From contig VZRS01008362.1 in NCBI GenBank assembly GCA_013398055.1, forward strand, positions 124,001 to 188,000: DNA of 64,000 nucleotides, read 5' to 3'. The first letter of the stretch is position 1. The number at the start of each line of letters is the position of its first letter. The position numbers and the translations under genes were made by a program. The DNA comes from Ifrita kowaldi. Lineage: Eukaryota; Chordata; Aves; Passeriformes; Cinclosomatidae. Below are positions 50,701 through 63,001 of the stretch, piece by piece. The notes beneath the pieces were generated by a model. It ran no database searches. It had not been told where the DNA came from and worked only from the letters and a program-made list of their open reading frames with translations.

Positions 50701-53700
50701 TGAAATAAATTCTAAAATATTTTGGGGGGAGATTAATAGTTATTAAAGAAAAATTGTCTTGATTTAAACTACTCGCTAGCATGAGCTTGAGGAGCTAAAA
50801 AAATGGGTCTATAAACACTCTGTAATTTTTCAATATAAAATATTTTTGGGCCTACAGAGCTTTCCTCTAAAAGATTAACATGCTCAAATCTTATTACTAC
50901 TAGAAAAAAAATTGTTCATATAAATAAATATTAACTCTGTTGAATATGGAATTTTCTGGCCAAAGACGATAAACACAGATTAATCAATACTACTTAGGAT
51001 ACTTGATTTTTTTCCCCCTCTTTAAAGCACATAAAATGGTTTTCAGTCTTCTGTGTTTCCAGGTTGAGTATTGAACATTCAGCCTGGCCATGTAAAAATG
51101 GAGCATAGTCTAGTCCATGAGCAAATCAATATGTCTGTTCCAATATGAAAGGGAAATTGCTCTATCAGCAAGGACTCAGAAAGAGGGCAGCCTGCACATA
51201 TCCAGAAGAATGGAGGACATGGTTTCAAGTCACTGCCATGAATTATCTGTCCAGAAACTGAAATCCGTTTGAGGCATCCCGAGACTAATGCACATCATCA
51301 TCTTACTGTTAGTTACCTGATTTTTCTATCACCTTTGTCCATTTTGGACCATGAATTCCAACCTGAAGTGAAACATTCAGTTTTATTTTTTTATTGAATT
51401 TCCTTGTATTTTTTGATGCCATGAATTTGTACATTTCCCATGCAAAGGTGTAAGAATGAACACTTTCTGTCAAAACTGTGGAGTAAATCCATTGCAGGAC
51501 AATTTCACTAATTCTTAAAACTGAAAGAAAATTTTAAGTTAATTTAGCTTGAAAACCAGCTATGATCTCAGTAACTGAGGAGCCAGATTCTGCCTAAATT
51601 CCCAGTAAATCAGCACCAGTGCAAGTCTCCAACTTTTATATGTTAATTTAACATAATTGAATGTCTATTCCAACATTTTGTGAGCTAGCAGAAGTTACCA
51701 TTGCAATAGGCACAAGCTAGAGATTTACACATTTGAGCTGCAGAAAAATCTTTCTTTTGTAAGGCAAAGACTGTCAAATTCTCATGTCATGTTAAAAATG
51801 AAATTTTTGGCCATAAAAATCAGTGATAAAAGTTTTATTTAATTTAGGCAATTGAAGAATTGGGAATTACTTCCCTGTCTCTGACTGTGGCTGATACCAC
51901 ACACCCCAGGCTCCAGATACCTGATAAGAAAAGAATTTGTGCAGTTTTGTTTTCATTCAGTTGTTTAAACTTCAGTGCCAATGGGATTTATTTCCTCACT
52001 GGTTATAATTACTTTTTGATGCCAGAGGTATGAAAAAGTCCAATCACTCCTTCCAGTTAAGGTTTTCTTACATCTGTTAGGAGTGAATTACATTACCTGT
52101 CCTACTGCCTATTCATCTAACCTTATTATTACTTCAGACTGTTTTCAGGCTTCATTATACTTGACTAGCCTCAATAATTTAGCGTCAACTCTAAATTTTG
52201 CTTCGCTGAAGTCCTTTCTTTAATTTTCACATGCCATATAATTATCTGGAAAAAATTTGACGTGGGAAATATCCTAACAACTGTTAGCCTTTAGACAAAC
52301 CAAAGATGTGATTTACACTCGCATTTTCTGGCTTCTGCTTTCCATTTCTCATTTTTAATCAATACCATCAATTTACTTCTCACTATTTGACAATCTTCCC
52401 CAAATAACTCCATGGAAAGAATTAGCTCTGAAACAGTTAAATAATAAATTATCTCATTTTTTAAGACAAACCCATGATTGTACCAAGGGTTTTAAAGAGT
52501 GTATCTGAATACAAATAGGAGCCATATCTGTTTTGTTTTAAAAATGGTAGCTTTACCTCTTCTTCCTTGGAAGCTGCTCACCTTCCATTCACGTATGTGT
52601 GCAAGCACACCTGTGTACATAAACACAAAAATTCAGCTTTGCACACTTCAGATCAAGCTCACACAGTACCTTTGCCCTTGTGAGATGAATCGTGCAAGTC
52701 CCATTGATGCCTTAGGTTTTAGCTTTTATATTTTTCAGATCCTGTGCAGCATAGTGTGTAACTCTGAAACTTCATACAGCCTGCTAGCTACTGTTCTTAC
52801 ATTTTGGTTAGACATAACAAACCCTCTCTGGGCCTGAACTCAAGGACACCTTGTTGTCCCAGGCCCTGAAATATGCAAACTAAAGCCTTTGAGCAGGAAG
52901 GCAAATTTGGGGTAATTACTTCATTGCCTGAGACTGTAATTGGAGGATTAACCCTGATATGCGAATAGACCAAACTCCTAAAAGTGTGAAGAATCTGTGA
53001 CCCAGTGTCCATCTTGGATGTAGCCTCTTGACTGCCCAAAGTGTACCTTTGAAGGCCCTTCAAATGAATACCCGCTTTTATTCTCTTAATCTTGTGTAGC
53101 CTCTGTTTTCAGGTAGCCACTTCAAGGCATCACCATCCTCCCCCAAATTTTTTAAGATGAACCACAATCATACATACTACAATGGGAACCACTGACCATC
53201 TCCAATTTAACATAGTATTTTACTTATCCATATTGATATGGACTCAAATATGCCTGTCCAACAATCAACAAGGCAGATTTAGTTATTAAAGTGGTACAGT
53301 GGAGTGAAACACTATGCATTCATGATAATTTAATAACTGAGAGAGATAATTTAATAACCCTCAGAGGTCAGTACCCACCAAAGCATTCAATCACCTTGTG
53401 AGACAGGGTTTTTTTTTTTACTTTTCTCCATTCAGTTTCCATTTTCTTGACTTTTCCTTTATCCAGTGTGCTGTAGCGTGCTAAAGTTTTGATATGTCTG
53501 ACTAGCTCCTACTCAAGTTTTCTTGTAATGGAACTACAATTCCTGCCCAACCTTTTGCTAGATATTATTTACACAAAACTTCTGAAGGAATTTATCTTTT
53601 GAAACTTGTCATTTAACCACACTACGTATTTACTCTTCATCAAGTTTTAATCAAGTCTGTATACTTTTACTGATGATAAACTTTCCCAAATCTACAGAAT

Positions 53701-54147
53701 TCTAGTTTTACACTTCTCTTTGAAGCCTATTATTGAAGGTTACACTTAACCTGTTATTTATTCATTTCTTCTTCTTGAACATCCATTGTTGTATTTCTAG
53801 GTTGTTTTTATACATACACAGTTTATCCAGCAGTGAGATAAACTTAATTCTATTGTGGCCATCTCAACAGCTACAAGCAAGTGTTTGAATTTTCATGAGC
53901 TTTTCTTTACAATGTTATAATATTTAAGGAGGTTTTTTTCTTATACAACTTAATAAGATAACAATGGAAAATTTTCTTTTAGTCTGAGCTTCCTATGAAC
54001 GTTAATCAAGTGACATTAGCAGCATTTTTTAATGTTTTTCAAGTTTCCTATTGATAGCAACTTGCATTTTCAGTATAAAAAGCTCAAGCAGTCTCCAGGA
54101 TAGGTTTGAAAGTTATTATCCTCCTCTTTCCACTTTAAATTGTACCA
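47786..54147. other. AT-rich stretch, no established gene
   Basis: Contains the candidate exon at 49575-49640 (listed separately). Otherwise no transposon, RNA gene or supported reading frame was recognised. A T-run lies near 53409-53419. Confidence 0.5.
49575..49640 (+). other. Candidate exon (66 bp) with a nested 12-nt microexon option
   Basis: A TTTCTGCAG acceptor ends at 49574 and a consensus donor AAG|GTAAGT starts at 49641. The 66 bp between are open in phase 0 for 22 codons, starting CSGLPGKEQC and ending MWSK. A second acceptor (ATTTTTCTGCAG, ending at 49628) would define a 12-nt microexon, 49629-49640, in the same frame. Both lengths are multiples of three. No family was recognised and no neighbouring exon is visible. 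Splice-site pairs this close also occur by chance. Confidence 0.15.
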
Positions 54148-54395
54148 TGGGTTTAAGGGGCAATAGTTTTAAACTGAAAGAGGTTAGCCTTAGACTAAAT
54201 ACAGGCAAGAAATTTTTTCCTAACAGGGAGGTGAGACACTGAGTAGGTTTCCCAGAGAATCTGTGGACATCCCATCACTGGATGTGTGCAAGGTCAGGTT
54301 GAATGAAAGGGCCTTTGAGAAACTTGATCCAATAAAAAGGCTGTTGGACCAGGTCATCTCCAAAGGCCTCTCGCAACCTAGCCCATCCTATGATC
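54148..54395 (+). repeat. CR1 LINE 3' fragment (about 250 bp)
   Basis: This is the clearest transposon relic in the window. In order it shows AAGGGGCAATAGTTTTAAAC, CTGAAAGAGG, GGGAGGTGAGACACTG near 54226-54241, CCCAGAGAATCTGTGG near 54251-54266, CCCATCACTGGATGTG, CAAGGTCAGGTTGAATG near 54290-54306, and a terminal TCCTATGATC near 54386. All are standard landmarks of the chicken-type CR1 3' region in plus orientation. It has many substitutions and no coding capacity, so it is an old 5'-truncated copy. The closing repeat is short and mutated. Confidence 0.92.
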
Positions 54396-57300
54396 AAGAA
54401 AGCAACATCTGTGTTGTCTGGGTCACTGGAAATGACAGATAAGAATTTTCTAGGAGGCAATCCACTCTTATGCTGTACATGAAAAGCAAAACTCCTCTAA
54501 TCAGATTCCTCCACAGATTTTTTTGAGCAAAATGCAACAGACAGGATCCTCTATGCTCCGAGTGTTTTCAAAAGTTCGGAAGCTTCATAATAGGCAGTAC
54601 ACAGAGGGAAATGCTAGAAAATTTCACATGCAGTGCTCTAGACTGAAGGATTTATGTCATGCATGTTTCAGATTGCTGTGGAAAAAGCAAAACACCTAAT
54701 TTTGTTTATAGTGCTGGTACAGTGGCCAAAGTGATGAAATCCTCTTTTTGTTTACTATCACCTTAAGCCCCAAGAAATGAAAAAAATGGGTATTTTTATA
54801 AATTTTATAATATGGTCAAATGAGATTTGTTATTAGTGTGTGAAGAGCCTTGTAGGCCATCTTACACTCAGACCTTGACAAGAATGAGCAGTTTCACGCA
54901 TATACTAAACTCTGATGGATGTCAAATCACCCAGCATAATGCACACACAAATACCACACACTTACACTGCAGGATAAGTCACACCAATATCTGTAAATGC
55001 CACAGAACTCTGTTTTCATTACAAAAGGTTCTTTGGACTATTTCACTATGGCTGCACTAAGGGAGTACTTTAGAGCCAATTTGAAAATAGCAGGGGTCAC
55101 AGTACATTAACAAAGATCAGCCCCATGAGGTTATCATCTTTTTTTAACTCCAGCCTAACAGGACATACATGAAGCTTAGATCCCATTTCATAATGAAATA
55201 ACAAGGTTGTGTTATAGTAGCTCAGAGGGAACACTTCAAATGTGACCAAACTGCTAATTCTGCTATAACTGTCCAAAGTGCCTAAACAGCCATTTATTAA
55301 AAATAAAAAATAAATTGCTTCTGCCACTGAATAAATACCCAAATGTACAAGGTCTGAGGGCAGCATTTTGAAGGAGAAATATTTAAATGTTAGAAGCAAA
55401 ATTTGCTTAATAGGAGACTTTGGATTTTCATTTGGTTGTAACAGAGCTACATGTGCCTGTCTCAAATTATGATAATATGCAGTTGAAGTCAAAAATGAAT
55501 ATCATATAAGATAAAGCCCACAGTACATCAAAACACAGTACATAGACACACTCCATTTAGAAATCACTTTATTTATTACATCTAGTGATAACCCCAATTG
55601 CCAAAGGAGGAAACATGCTTTCTATTGAAAAAAATTCATTCTCTTAGTTCCATACTTCAGCTAGAAGATAATCATAAGATTAGACATCAGACAATAAGAA
55701 TCATTCCTTGGAAATTTAAACAACGAATTCAAGTTGGTTCACTTTTTTGAATTGAAGGCAGAAAAACTACAAAACCTTCCAATGGTCATTCTACTGCTGT
55801 CATCTGTCATCATTTCTTACATTGTAAAGGACACATTAGTACAGAACCAGTGTAGGCCAGATTCTCCTTTGATTTCAAGTCAATGCAATTTTAAAGTCCT
55901 TCCATGTAATTAATTATGTACAATATTTGTGATAAAAAATTGCAGAATTTTATAAATTAATCCCTGTCCTTCTCTGCAGCTGTGTTGACATTTATCAAAC
56001 TATGTAGCACTTAAATATTGAAGACAACTTGGTGATAAACATCTTACAAGTGTCTATAAAGAAAGCAGTAAATAAAAAGAACATTTTAAAGTTGGAACAG
56101 TATCACTATTCTCATGAAATATGCAGGTCTGAGCACACAGATGTGTTCAGCCCTGCCTCTTATTTGCAGTGTCATAAATACTATGCAGTGATATTTTATT
56201 ATGTTATAGTAGCACTTCTGCTTTTGACAAAAGAGATTATGTGTTGTGAGTACATGTGGAAAGACAGCACCCACTCCAATATAACCTCATATATTAAAAG
56301 CCAAGGTTGAAAACTTATTATCCACTGATTCTCAAGTCCCAGTTCAGTCCTCCAGCAAAAATAGGTGGGTTTTTTTCCCTCCAGAGTGACCGTTCTAATT
56401 ATAAAGTTGTTACAAATATATATACTCACAATTATGTTCCCTCCCCAAACAAAAAGAAATATGATTAATATGAGAACGTAGGAAAGAGGAAAACACAGAC
56501 TAAAGCCTCTTTTGCTGTAGCAGTCCTAGGGACTGTACGCTGCATACTGAAGAGTTCCTAAATTCAAACAAAGGAAAAAATACCATTCTATTTCTCAAAT
56601 ATTTCTATAAACCACATTTTGCCCTCTCTCAGCTCTTTTCCTTTTACTGCTTCATCCCACAGAAAAAACATTATGCTGGATTTGTGACATAATTTTCATG
56701 ACTGCAATGCCACACATAGGATTACGACTTAACCAAAGGATCAGGCAGTAAACAAGCTGTGAAGAGAGGCTGCGAGCTTTTCTGCTGGATTAAAGCACAA
56801 ATCTTCAACAGGAGTGGAAAGAACACAGACATGGCTAACCAAGGACATTGCTTTTACTACAAACATTCTCACTCAGACTTGCTGCACTGACAGCTCACTT
56901 GATCACTATCCAGGCAGACAGAACTGGAAAGACCACAGCCAACCTCACTACACCAATGGGTAACAAGGGGTTTTTTCCCTTGTTACATTTTCTTGACCCA
57001 TCTGGCAGAGGACAGTAGTTCTTGCTCTGTAGGACAGGGAGACACCTTCACCTGCTAGTTCTTACTTTACCTTGATATCAGTTGGGATCTTCAAGCACCT
57101 CCCATCCTTGTACTTCATTACAGATTAAAATCTGGACCTCAACATTGGATAACTAACAAAGAAACCTGAACAAATTACCTAACTGCCTGTATCATTTGTC
57201 AAAAAGTAACAGTCACAGAGATTTAAATATTTATGTCCATCTTTTTTTTTGCTTTTTTAAGAAACTGAAGTCTTCATTTGATAGCAAAAGCAAGCTGTGC

Positions 57301-58860
57301 TCACAGATAAGAATGTTGTGTGTTATGCTATGAATACCTGTGCAAGTGGTTAGAGAGCCTTTACATGCCTATTATTCTGTTTCACAGGATCAAGAATAGA
57401 GGAGCAGTGGGTCCACAGACACTTTACAAGGCTGTTAGAGGTAAGAATAGATGCTGACACACCAAACTGGTGCTTTAAAAACTACAGCATTTAGGTTTAG
57501 TATGAGTTCTCAGAACCTGCTTTGTCAGTGTCTTCAGTAGAAAGGACAGCACAGTTCCACTTCTACTGGCATAATCTTCATGTCCAAACGGCTGCTTACC
57601 AAATTATGAAAAAGTCCATATACTGAGAATTTAAAAGGAGGTGTCCAATAACAAGCTGAGCTTTTTAGCCATGTAGGATGATAGGTGCATTGGGGTAGAG
57701 GAGGATGAGCAGGATGATAAAAAGGAGAAAAGAAGCTACAGAGAAAAAGGGATGTAAAACACAATGTTCGATTTCATAATACATCTCCTGAAGGCTCCAC
57801 TGTGATCTAATCCTAAAACATTTCTGCAGTGTCAAGTCCACAGCCAGAGGGCATTTGTCGGGGTTTTGTTTGTTTTGATTAGATATAAGAGGGAAAATAT
57901 AAGGTAGATGCTTGGTAAACTTTTAAGATACCAAAACACCCAAGTTAGGCAACAAGAATATAGAACAAAACTGTCAGGTTTTCACTGTACAAGGGTTAAA
58001 CTACTATGGGAGACTTATCCAGGCCAGTTGCCACCACCAGGCAGAGCTGCAGTGCTATAAATTAACAGCCCTATATTTAAGTTAACATTTGGAAGAACTT
58101 CCAATTCTGAGGTGATGGGGTTAGTTGGAAGTCATCAAAAACTGTGAATTGCTGCAGAGGAGAAGGGTTTTTTGTACTCCTTACATAGTACCAAGGAAAG
58201 TATGGTTTCCCCAAACAGATATTCATAGACTAATGCTGTGAAATGGGTCTTATTCACAAGGAGGAAAACCATGGTTAGAGCTCCTAGGGTCATTGTGAAA
58301 ACCTCAGACACAAAACTCACAGTCCAGTCTAAAAGAACCACCAGGAGAAACACCAAACTCATTTTAAGTATCACACAGTGCATGGGTAAGTAGGAAGAAA
58401 AAAAAGGAGAAAAAATAAATTATTACCCCTTGAAAATCATAGCAAGCAAAATGTACAAGTTGACCTCTTCTAAAAAGACGTATTGTTTCTAAAAGGGGAC
58501 AGAATTAAAACAATAATCATGAGTTTATACACCTCAGAATTCCAAGGCTTTAAGAATCCCTTTTTAAAGACCCAAACAAACAGCAACAAAAAGACACATG
58601 CATTTAAAATCCTTCTGTGAATAGGAATATGTACTTTATAGGACATTTTAGTTTTGTTATCACCCATTTGACTTACTCACAAATGGAGAGTCCATAGCAG
58701 TTTTCATCCAGAAAGAATCTCCAGCAGCAGTCCAAGTTATCCTCATAAACACTTAACCACAAGGGGTTCTAGAAGTCCAGCTACAGTAGCTTAAAACAAC
58801 AACCAATTTGCTCTAATCACGACATTTTCCATCTTATTGTAAACAGACATAACACAAATG
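54396..58860. other. AT-rich stretch, no established gene
   Basis: Contains the candidate exon at 57388-57440 (listed separately). The longest open frame (55097-55492 minus, 131 codons) begins at TTG, and its translation has no recognised domain. No further CR1 or LTR sequence was recognised. Confidence 0.5.
57388..57440 (+). other. Candidate internal exon (53 bp) with good splice sites
   Basis: A pyrimidine-rich acceptor (ATTATTCTGTTTCACAG, ending at 57387) and a good donor (GAG|GTAAGA, starting at 57441) enclose 53 bp. Two of three frames are open. Taking two bases to complete a split codon gives 17 codons reading SRIEEQWVHRHFTRLLE, ending flush with the donor. The other open frame reads IKNRGAVGPQTLYKAVR. 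No family was recognised. It could equally be an exon of a non-coding transcript or a coincidental splice-site pair. Confidence 0.2.
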
Positions 58861-59420
58861 CACAGCCTAAAGGCTTTTGCTGTATCCTCCCCTTTCTAAG
58901 GGTTTTGACCCCCTCAGCTCAGGACTAATTGAGAAAGAGCACAAAGCAAAGCAGCTGAACATTAACAAAGTCCACACCCCTTCCCTGGGGCCTGCTTTTA
59001 AACTGAGGCTCTCAAGATTGGCTTCAGCTGTAGATAATACACTACATGTCTGTTGCAGACTTACCACACCCCAGCATTTCCCCATCCATCCATCCATCCA
59101 GCATTTCCCCATCCATCAGACTCTGCCCCTGAGCCACAGACTGGCTTGCCCTCGGAGCTGTCTTACCACTGTAACCTCGCCCCTCACCCAGGAAATGTGT
59201 CTGACTGTTCCCTCCCCTGATGCTGTCCCACCCAGGGGCTGCTTTCGTGGCTGAGCTCGGGGCCGTCAGCACCCCTGGCCCAGCTCAGATCCCGTCCCTT
59301 CACTGGGTGCTATCTGGGGAGGGTGGGCACTGCACTGTCCCCAGGCTTGGCACAGCAGCCCACAATGTGAACCCTGGCACAGAGGGTCAAACTCTGAGCA
59401 TTCTTCATCCCCATATCATC
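58861..59420. other. GC-rich segment of unknown origin
   Basis: About 560 bp that is clearly GC-richer than its flanks, with C-rich runs on the plus strand and a modest number of CpG around 59245-59300 (TTTCGTGG, CTCGGGGCCGTC, CCCGTCCC). Overlapping open frames on both strands encode proline- and serine-rich translations typical of GC-rich non-coding DNA. The segment has fairly sharp edges and contains the CCAT repeat. An old LTR or other repeat remnant is possible, but no family was recognised. Confidence 0.35.
59073..59117 (+). repeat. CCAT microsatellite with 27-bp-period duplication
   Basis: An 18-bp word beginning AGCATTTCCCC and ending ATCCATC occurs at 59073-59090 and 59100-59117. The first copy runs into a short (CCAT)n array at about 59082-59100. 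This fits slippage within a tetranucleotide repeat plus a small local duplication. Confidence 0.85.
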
Positions 59421-62400
59421 TTCTGTCACATCAATGGTCTGAAACTGCACCTAAATTATGCCATACAAATTGAAAATAAGAATCTTGCAAAGAATTCAGA
59501 TTTATCCCTTACGACGAGGAAAGGTCTAATGACCCAAAAGTATTGCCCCTTAAACCCCAGTGGATATATATCTGCTTCATTCAGCAGCTGAGCTGACAGG
59601 AAATCATTTTTCCACTTTGGCACTGAAAGAGTGCCACAGTCATAAAACTGATAAACCAGGATTTCTTTTGTTTTATTTTATACTGAACCTAAATTGCAGA
59701 CCTAATAAAAGCAGATGTACTTGGCAGGATGGTAGTGAATTAATGCACCATTCTCCTACCTCCAGAAACTTCAGGGAATGCCACGAGCTTCAGCTGCAAG
59801 TTAAATGAGGGCAGCGGATTCATCCTGGTCTGCTCTAACTCACACGATGCATTTCTCCTTGCTCAGCCATTTAAGCTCATGTACCTCCATTGCCTTCAAT
59901 AGGTTTCCTCCAGGATTACAGTGAAGTTAGGCACATCTAGGCTGTAGGATTGAATAGAAATGCCAACAAACACAGTCATTGTAGCCAGTATATTATGAAA
60001 GAGTTCCCAAGGACTGTCTTCAAAAATGGGCTGCAATAGTTAATTTCACTGTGGTGTAAACTAGAGAGCATTCAGCTTGCATTAGGGTTGAATTTGTCTG
60101 TCAGATTTAGAAAATTATTCAAAGAAAGATGACGGGCAATTGCTGAAAGATATTGCTTGTAACTCCTGAGAAACTGAGTGATGCTGATCTCACAAGAATT
60201 TATCTCAAAGAACAATTTGATCTGTAACTTTCATAGATAATAAGCCTTATAAGAAAAGAATCACCAGTAGCTATTATAGTACAGCATTTGTTCCCATTGA
60301 TTTGGTTAAACAATCCATTATAGCACATCAAATAAAAAAATAGTATCCAAAAGTCCATATTTTAAAGCTTAAATACTTTTAAATAGACTTCTGATTTAAT
60401 TCATAGCAAGAAACTGTGGGCAGATTTGACGTGCTAGTTAAAGGTAATTCCACGCAGACAGCCTTTTGGTGCTAATATGCCATTTAAAACACGTGCTCTG
60501 TAAGCTTCAGTAAGATTGGGGTTTGAAACAGAGTACAGGCATTTTTTTTTCTTCCAATTAACCTTTCATGTAGGTATTTGGTTGCAAAGCTCAATATGTT
60601 AGAAGAGTTTTGTGTCTAGAACAGGATTAAATAAAATGGCAGTAATGTATATTTATATATTTAGAAATCAATTTGGGTGAATTCTATGTCAAATCAGTTG
60701 AGGAAAGTATTGTAGTGCTTTTGGGGCTAATAAGATCAATTCTAGGCAATCATGTCTTATGTTTCATCATAGAATGAGTTGTTCTTCCATGCTGAGTCTT
60801 TGCACAAAGTGTGAGAGATGCTGACACAATCAATAGTCTGCTCCCTACAAAAAATAGTTCAAAGGCTCTATGTGAATAACATTATCCTATTTTCTCAAAA
60901 TCCTTCCTAGCATCAATAGTATGGCAAGAGAAAGGGATTCCAGCTGATTTTTAACATTAAAAAAAAATAATTATAAAGGCTCAGCAGACCAGCAGGAAGC
61001 AGAGAAATCATGAACTCTTTCCTGAAACTAACTCGATTAAAGTCAATAATCTCAGATAATTTAGGATAACTAAACTCTAACTTCTCAGCAATAATTCTTG
61101 AAGAGATCTTCACTTCTAAAAGACCAAGTAACATCTGTCATCACAGGTAAAATGAGGAGGAAGAAAAATTGTTTCTTTTTGTTGGTTTTATTGTGGGTTT
61201 GAGGGGTTTTTGTGTATTTAATATTTTATTTTGCTGCAGGGTTTTTTTACTTATTGTTTTGCTATAATTTTGAATTAGACATGTTGTAGAGCAACTTTTG
61301 ATTCTGAAGTAAACGTGCTTGCTGTTATGTCCTTGTATGTGTCTGGACTTCTTTATGAATATACATGGACTGATATTCTGACGTAAATAGGTCAATATTT
61401 AGTCTAAATGTATATGTTCCTTTTAATGAAAGTGATTTCCATATTCATTACTAAAGCATAATATTATTTTTCCAGTGAAATTTTTTTATTGATTTCATTA
61501 AAAGAAGGTCATAAAGAATCACCCAAAGTAAGTTTCAAAGCTATTTAAAATATAATACATTATTTAGGGAAAAAAAAAAAAAAAAAGGAGGAAAGAACAA
61601 AGAAAAGAAGGAAATTTCGACCTATGCAAGATTTGACTTGAAATTCCTTTTTTCCCCTCCAAAATAAATTTTTCATGTTTTCAGTTCAATAGAAGTATAA
61701 AATTAGACATATAAGTTAGTTTTTAGACATGGAAATTAATTTTTATGCATACAACTTTTCAGTGCACATAGTGATGACTGTCAGTAACAAATGGCAATTA
61801 TGTCTCCAGCTCAAACTATTCTAATGATCACGTGATGGATACTGTATTTGGGACTTTAATTTTGTACATAGCTACAGATGCTCCCTCTGTACTATTATAT
61901 TTTTCTGAATAAACAGCAAGACAACCTGGAGAGAGATGCTCAGGGGAAGAATATTTCAGAGACCAAGTGGTTGAACAGTCTCACATCAAGATGGTTGTAC
62001 CAACTGGGCATTGAATGGGGCAAGAAGAACTTCTTAGGAATGAAAGGGAATTGGGAACCCTTTGCTGGAGCTTGAAAATCATTGATTTCCTCAAAGCAAG
62101 GATACATAGGGCAGGGGAAAACTGTATATAATCCATTATTACTCCAGTTTTCTCTTCCCCAGTAGATGAATGTTCTCTGTTGAAAAAGGTTAAATAGTCA
62201 ACTTAATTTTCTAGTAAAACTTTTAAAAAGTATTTAGCAAGCCTGTGATCACCGGTAATTTATTTTGCAGGAGACTGGAGACACAAGTAGACATATCTTT
62301 CTCAAAGCTTTGACCAACTTAGGTATTAACAGGGGCTGTGAATTCACATTAAAAAAAGTCATTAACATTTTAGTAGCTCTTTCCAAACAAATTCTAAGGT

Positions 62401-62444
62401 CCCAGGGTAGTTTCAAACCTAAAGTAAGCTTTCTCGATATGTGA
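59421..62444. other. AT-rich gene-free stretch
   Basis: No gene or recognised transposon. A poly(A)/purine tract lies at about 61567-61598, T/G-rich simple sequence at about 61175-61250, and a T-run near 60542-60549. Confidence 0.55.
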
Positions 62445-63001
62445 TGTCATGGTTTAGCCCTAGCCAGCAAGTAAGCCCCACCCAGCTGCTCCATCACTCC
62501 TCCCTGATGGGATGGGGGAGAGGATCAGAAGAGTTAAAACGAGAAAATTTGTGTGTTGTGATAAAGATAGCTGCACAGAGAGAGAAAAAACCATGCATGC
62601 AAGCAAAGGAAAACAAGGAATTCATTCATGCCTTCCCATGGGCAGGCAGGTGTTCAGTCATCTCCACCACTAGGAAGAAAAATGCCATCATTCTGAGCCT
62701 CTCCCCTCCTTTCCTCTTGCTCCCCCAGCTTTATGCCCTGAGTGCAATGCCATGTGGTCTGGGATATCCCTTGGGTCAGTTGGGGTCACCTGTCCTGACT
62801 GTGTCCCCTCTCAACTCCTTGTGCCCCCCAGCCCACTCCTTGGTGTGTGAGAGGCAGAAAAGGCCCTGGCTCAGTGTAAATGCTCCCCAGTAACAAAGAT
62901 ATCCCCCAAATTTTCCATGCTATTTCCATTACAAATCCAAAGCACAGCCCCATAGTAGCTACTGTGAAGAAAATGAACTCTATCCCAGCAAAACCAGCAC
63001 A
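62445..63001 (-). mobile_element. Solo LTR of an avian endogenous retrovirus (degraded)
   Basis: The 557-bp block begins TGTCATGGTTTAGCCC and ends AAAACCAGCACA, so it has the TG...CA termini expected of an LTR. Its sequence matches, from memory, an LTR family widespread in Neoaves whose sense strand starts TGTGCTGGTTTT. This copy is therefore on the minus strand. A mutated TATA-like ATAAAGC followed by a G-rich tract lies on the minus strand near 62728-62736, the expected promoter position. There is no gag, pol or env sequence next to it, so it is a solo LTR left after recombination. Indels and CpG loss point to an old copy. No clear target-site duplication is visible. A stop-free plus-strand stretch of 150 codons across it starts at GTG and is incidental. 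Confidence 0.8.

Noticed and set aside
55097..55492. 131-codon minus-strand open frame
   Set aside because: It starts at TTG, has no recognised domain and has no splice context. It is probably chance.
60765..60785. TCATAGAATGAGTTG, reminiscent of the CR1 terminal TCATAGAATC motif
   Set aside because: The similarity does not extend beyond about ten bases on either side.
62441..62893. 150-codon plus-strand open frame
   Set aside because: It lies almost entirely within the solo LTR, antisense to the element, and starts at GTG. LTRs of this family are non-coding here.
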